Source of the DNA: Ruminococcus sp.
GTDB lineage: Bacteria; Bacillota; Clostridia; Oscillospirales; Acutalibacteraceae
Direction of reading: 5' to 3'
Length of the DNA stretch: 5,156 bases
Assembly: GCA_023667385.1 (NCBI GenBank)
Contig: JAMPAE010000131.1
Span: forward strand, 1-5,156
The notes below the pieces were generated by a model. That model was not told the origin of the DNA. It saw only the letters and a program-made list of their open reading frames with translations, and ran no database searches. The position numbers and the translations under genes are program-made. The stretch's first letter is position 1. Each line of letters begins with the position of its first letter. Positions 4,950 through 5,156 of this stretch are shown one piece after another.

Positions 4950-5006
4950 ACAAATGACAAGTAAATCAAGCCTCCTTGAAAAATTATTGATGATTTTGTG
5001 CTGAAT

Positions 5007-5067
5007 AAAAAATTGTCAAAAAAATTTCAAAAAACATCTTGACAAAACAGGTTTGATAGTATATACT
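5007..5067 (+). promoter_or_regulatory. Strong stable-RNA promoter of the tRNA-Val gene
   Basis: A perfect TTGACA (5039-5044), a 17-base spacer and TATACT (5062-5067) form a near-consensus promoter with a start near 5074. Upstream are three A-tracts at 5007-5012, 5018-5024 and 5029-5034, spaced 10-12 bases apart and so on one face of the helix, as in an UP element or curved DNA. The transcript would have about 32 leader bases, which can fold into a GTCGCT/AGCGGC stem (5075-5080 with 5092-5097). Confidence 0.85.
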
Positions 5068-5069
5068 AT
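5056..5069. repeat. 14-bp perfect palindrome over the tRNA promoter -10
   Basis: ATAGTATATACTAT reads the same on both strands and contains the TATACT -10 box. It may bind a regulator or simply reflect an AT-rich promoter that is read in both directions. Confidence 0.4.
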
Positions 5070-5105
5070 GCAAAGTCGCTGCAAAACAGTGAGCGGCAGA
5101 AATGT

Positions 5106-5156
5106 GGGAGCATAGCTCAGCTGGGAGAGCATCTGCCTTACAAGCAGAGGGTCACA
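5106..5156 (+). tRNA. tRNA-Val (anticodon UAC), 3' part beyond the window
   Basis: The 5' two thirds of a tRNA are present. GGGAGCA (5106-5112) is the 5' acceptor strand, followed by TA. GCTC (5115-5118) pairs with GAGC (5127-5130) as the D stem, with a standard AGCTGGGA-type loop. TCTGC (5132-5136) pairs with GCAGA (5144-5148) as the anticodon stem. The loop CTTACAA places TAC at 5139-5141, which reads GUA valine codons. The T arm and 3' acceptor strand lie beyond the window edge. It is probably the first gene of a tRNA transcription unit. Confidence 0.95.

Noticed and set aside
4778..4969. Minus-strand frame preceded by GGAGG opposite the XRE gene
   Set aside because: The GGAGG is 1 base from the TTG start, the product resembles nothing, and it is antisense to a clear XRE domain.
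4990..5018. Minus-strand TTGACA (5018-5013) with AATCAT 17 bases on, a possible antisense promoter into the XRE gene
   Set aside because: The -10 is weak, and the TTGACA arises from an A-rich tract next to the tRNA promoter. There is no gene for it to serve.

Overview
The window looks like a chromosomal stretch from a low-to-moderate-GC Gram-positive bacterium, most likely a gut-type member of the Clostridia. The reasons are AAAGGA/GGAGG ribosome binding sites, strong TTGACA/TATAAT-type promoters, a YerC/YecD-type TrpR-like regulator, a YqeM-like methyltransferase next to Hsp33, and a family I.5-type secreted lipase. This assignment rests on family resemblance recalled from memory, not on a search.

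Left part (1-2500). A leftward gene, cut by the window edge, encodes a protein with an N-terminal membrane helix. Its promoter region is shared, divergently, with a rightward set: yerC (TrpR-fold DNA-binding protein), a class I SAM-dependent methyltransferase, and hslO (Hsp33, redox-switched chaperone with an intact CXC...CXXC zinc site). The set closes with an 11-bp-stem terminator that can work in both directions. The yerC promoter carries a 14-bp inverted repeat overlapping its -10 box, a candidate autoregulatory operator.

Middle part (2497-4557, minus strand). A CofE-like (F420-0:gamma-glutamyl ligase family) protein is followed after about 117 bp by an exported lipase. The lipase has its Ser-Asp-His triad and all four zinc ligands of family I.5, but the residues of the family calcium site appear to be replaced. 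No terminator is visible between the two genes, so some co-transcription is possible. The lipase also has its own perfect TATAAT with no good -35, and a TTTACAA-TT-TTGTAAA palindrome about 65 bp upstream of its predicted start, which suggests an activator.

Right part (4558-5156). A small XRE-family regulator is divergent from the CofE-like gene. Their shared intergenic region is the most structured part of the window. It holds a perfect 10-bp inverted repeat (ATTTTGTCTA...TAGACAAAAT), a third copy of the TTGTCTA half-site, and an extended -10 promoter for the CofE-like gene whose -35 lies inside the inverted repeat. It also holds a separate perfect 9-bp hairpin that would hide the ribosome binding site of the regulator. 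Together these suggest a repressor that controls itself and the CofE-like gene at two levels. The window ends inside a tRNA-Val(UAC) gene driven by a near-consensus promoter with three helically phased A-tracts upstream.

No mobile element, CRISPR array or large repeat was seen. No gene-free stretch exceeds 300 bases. The candidate system worth following is the XRE regulator, CofE-like protein and lipase cluster (2497-4928). The link between the CofE-like protein and the lipase is inference only.
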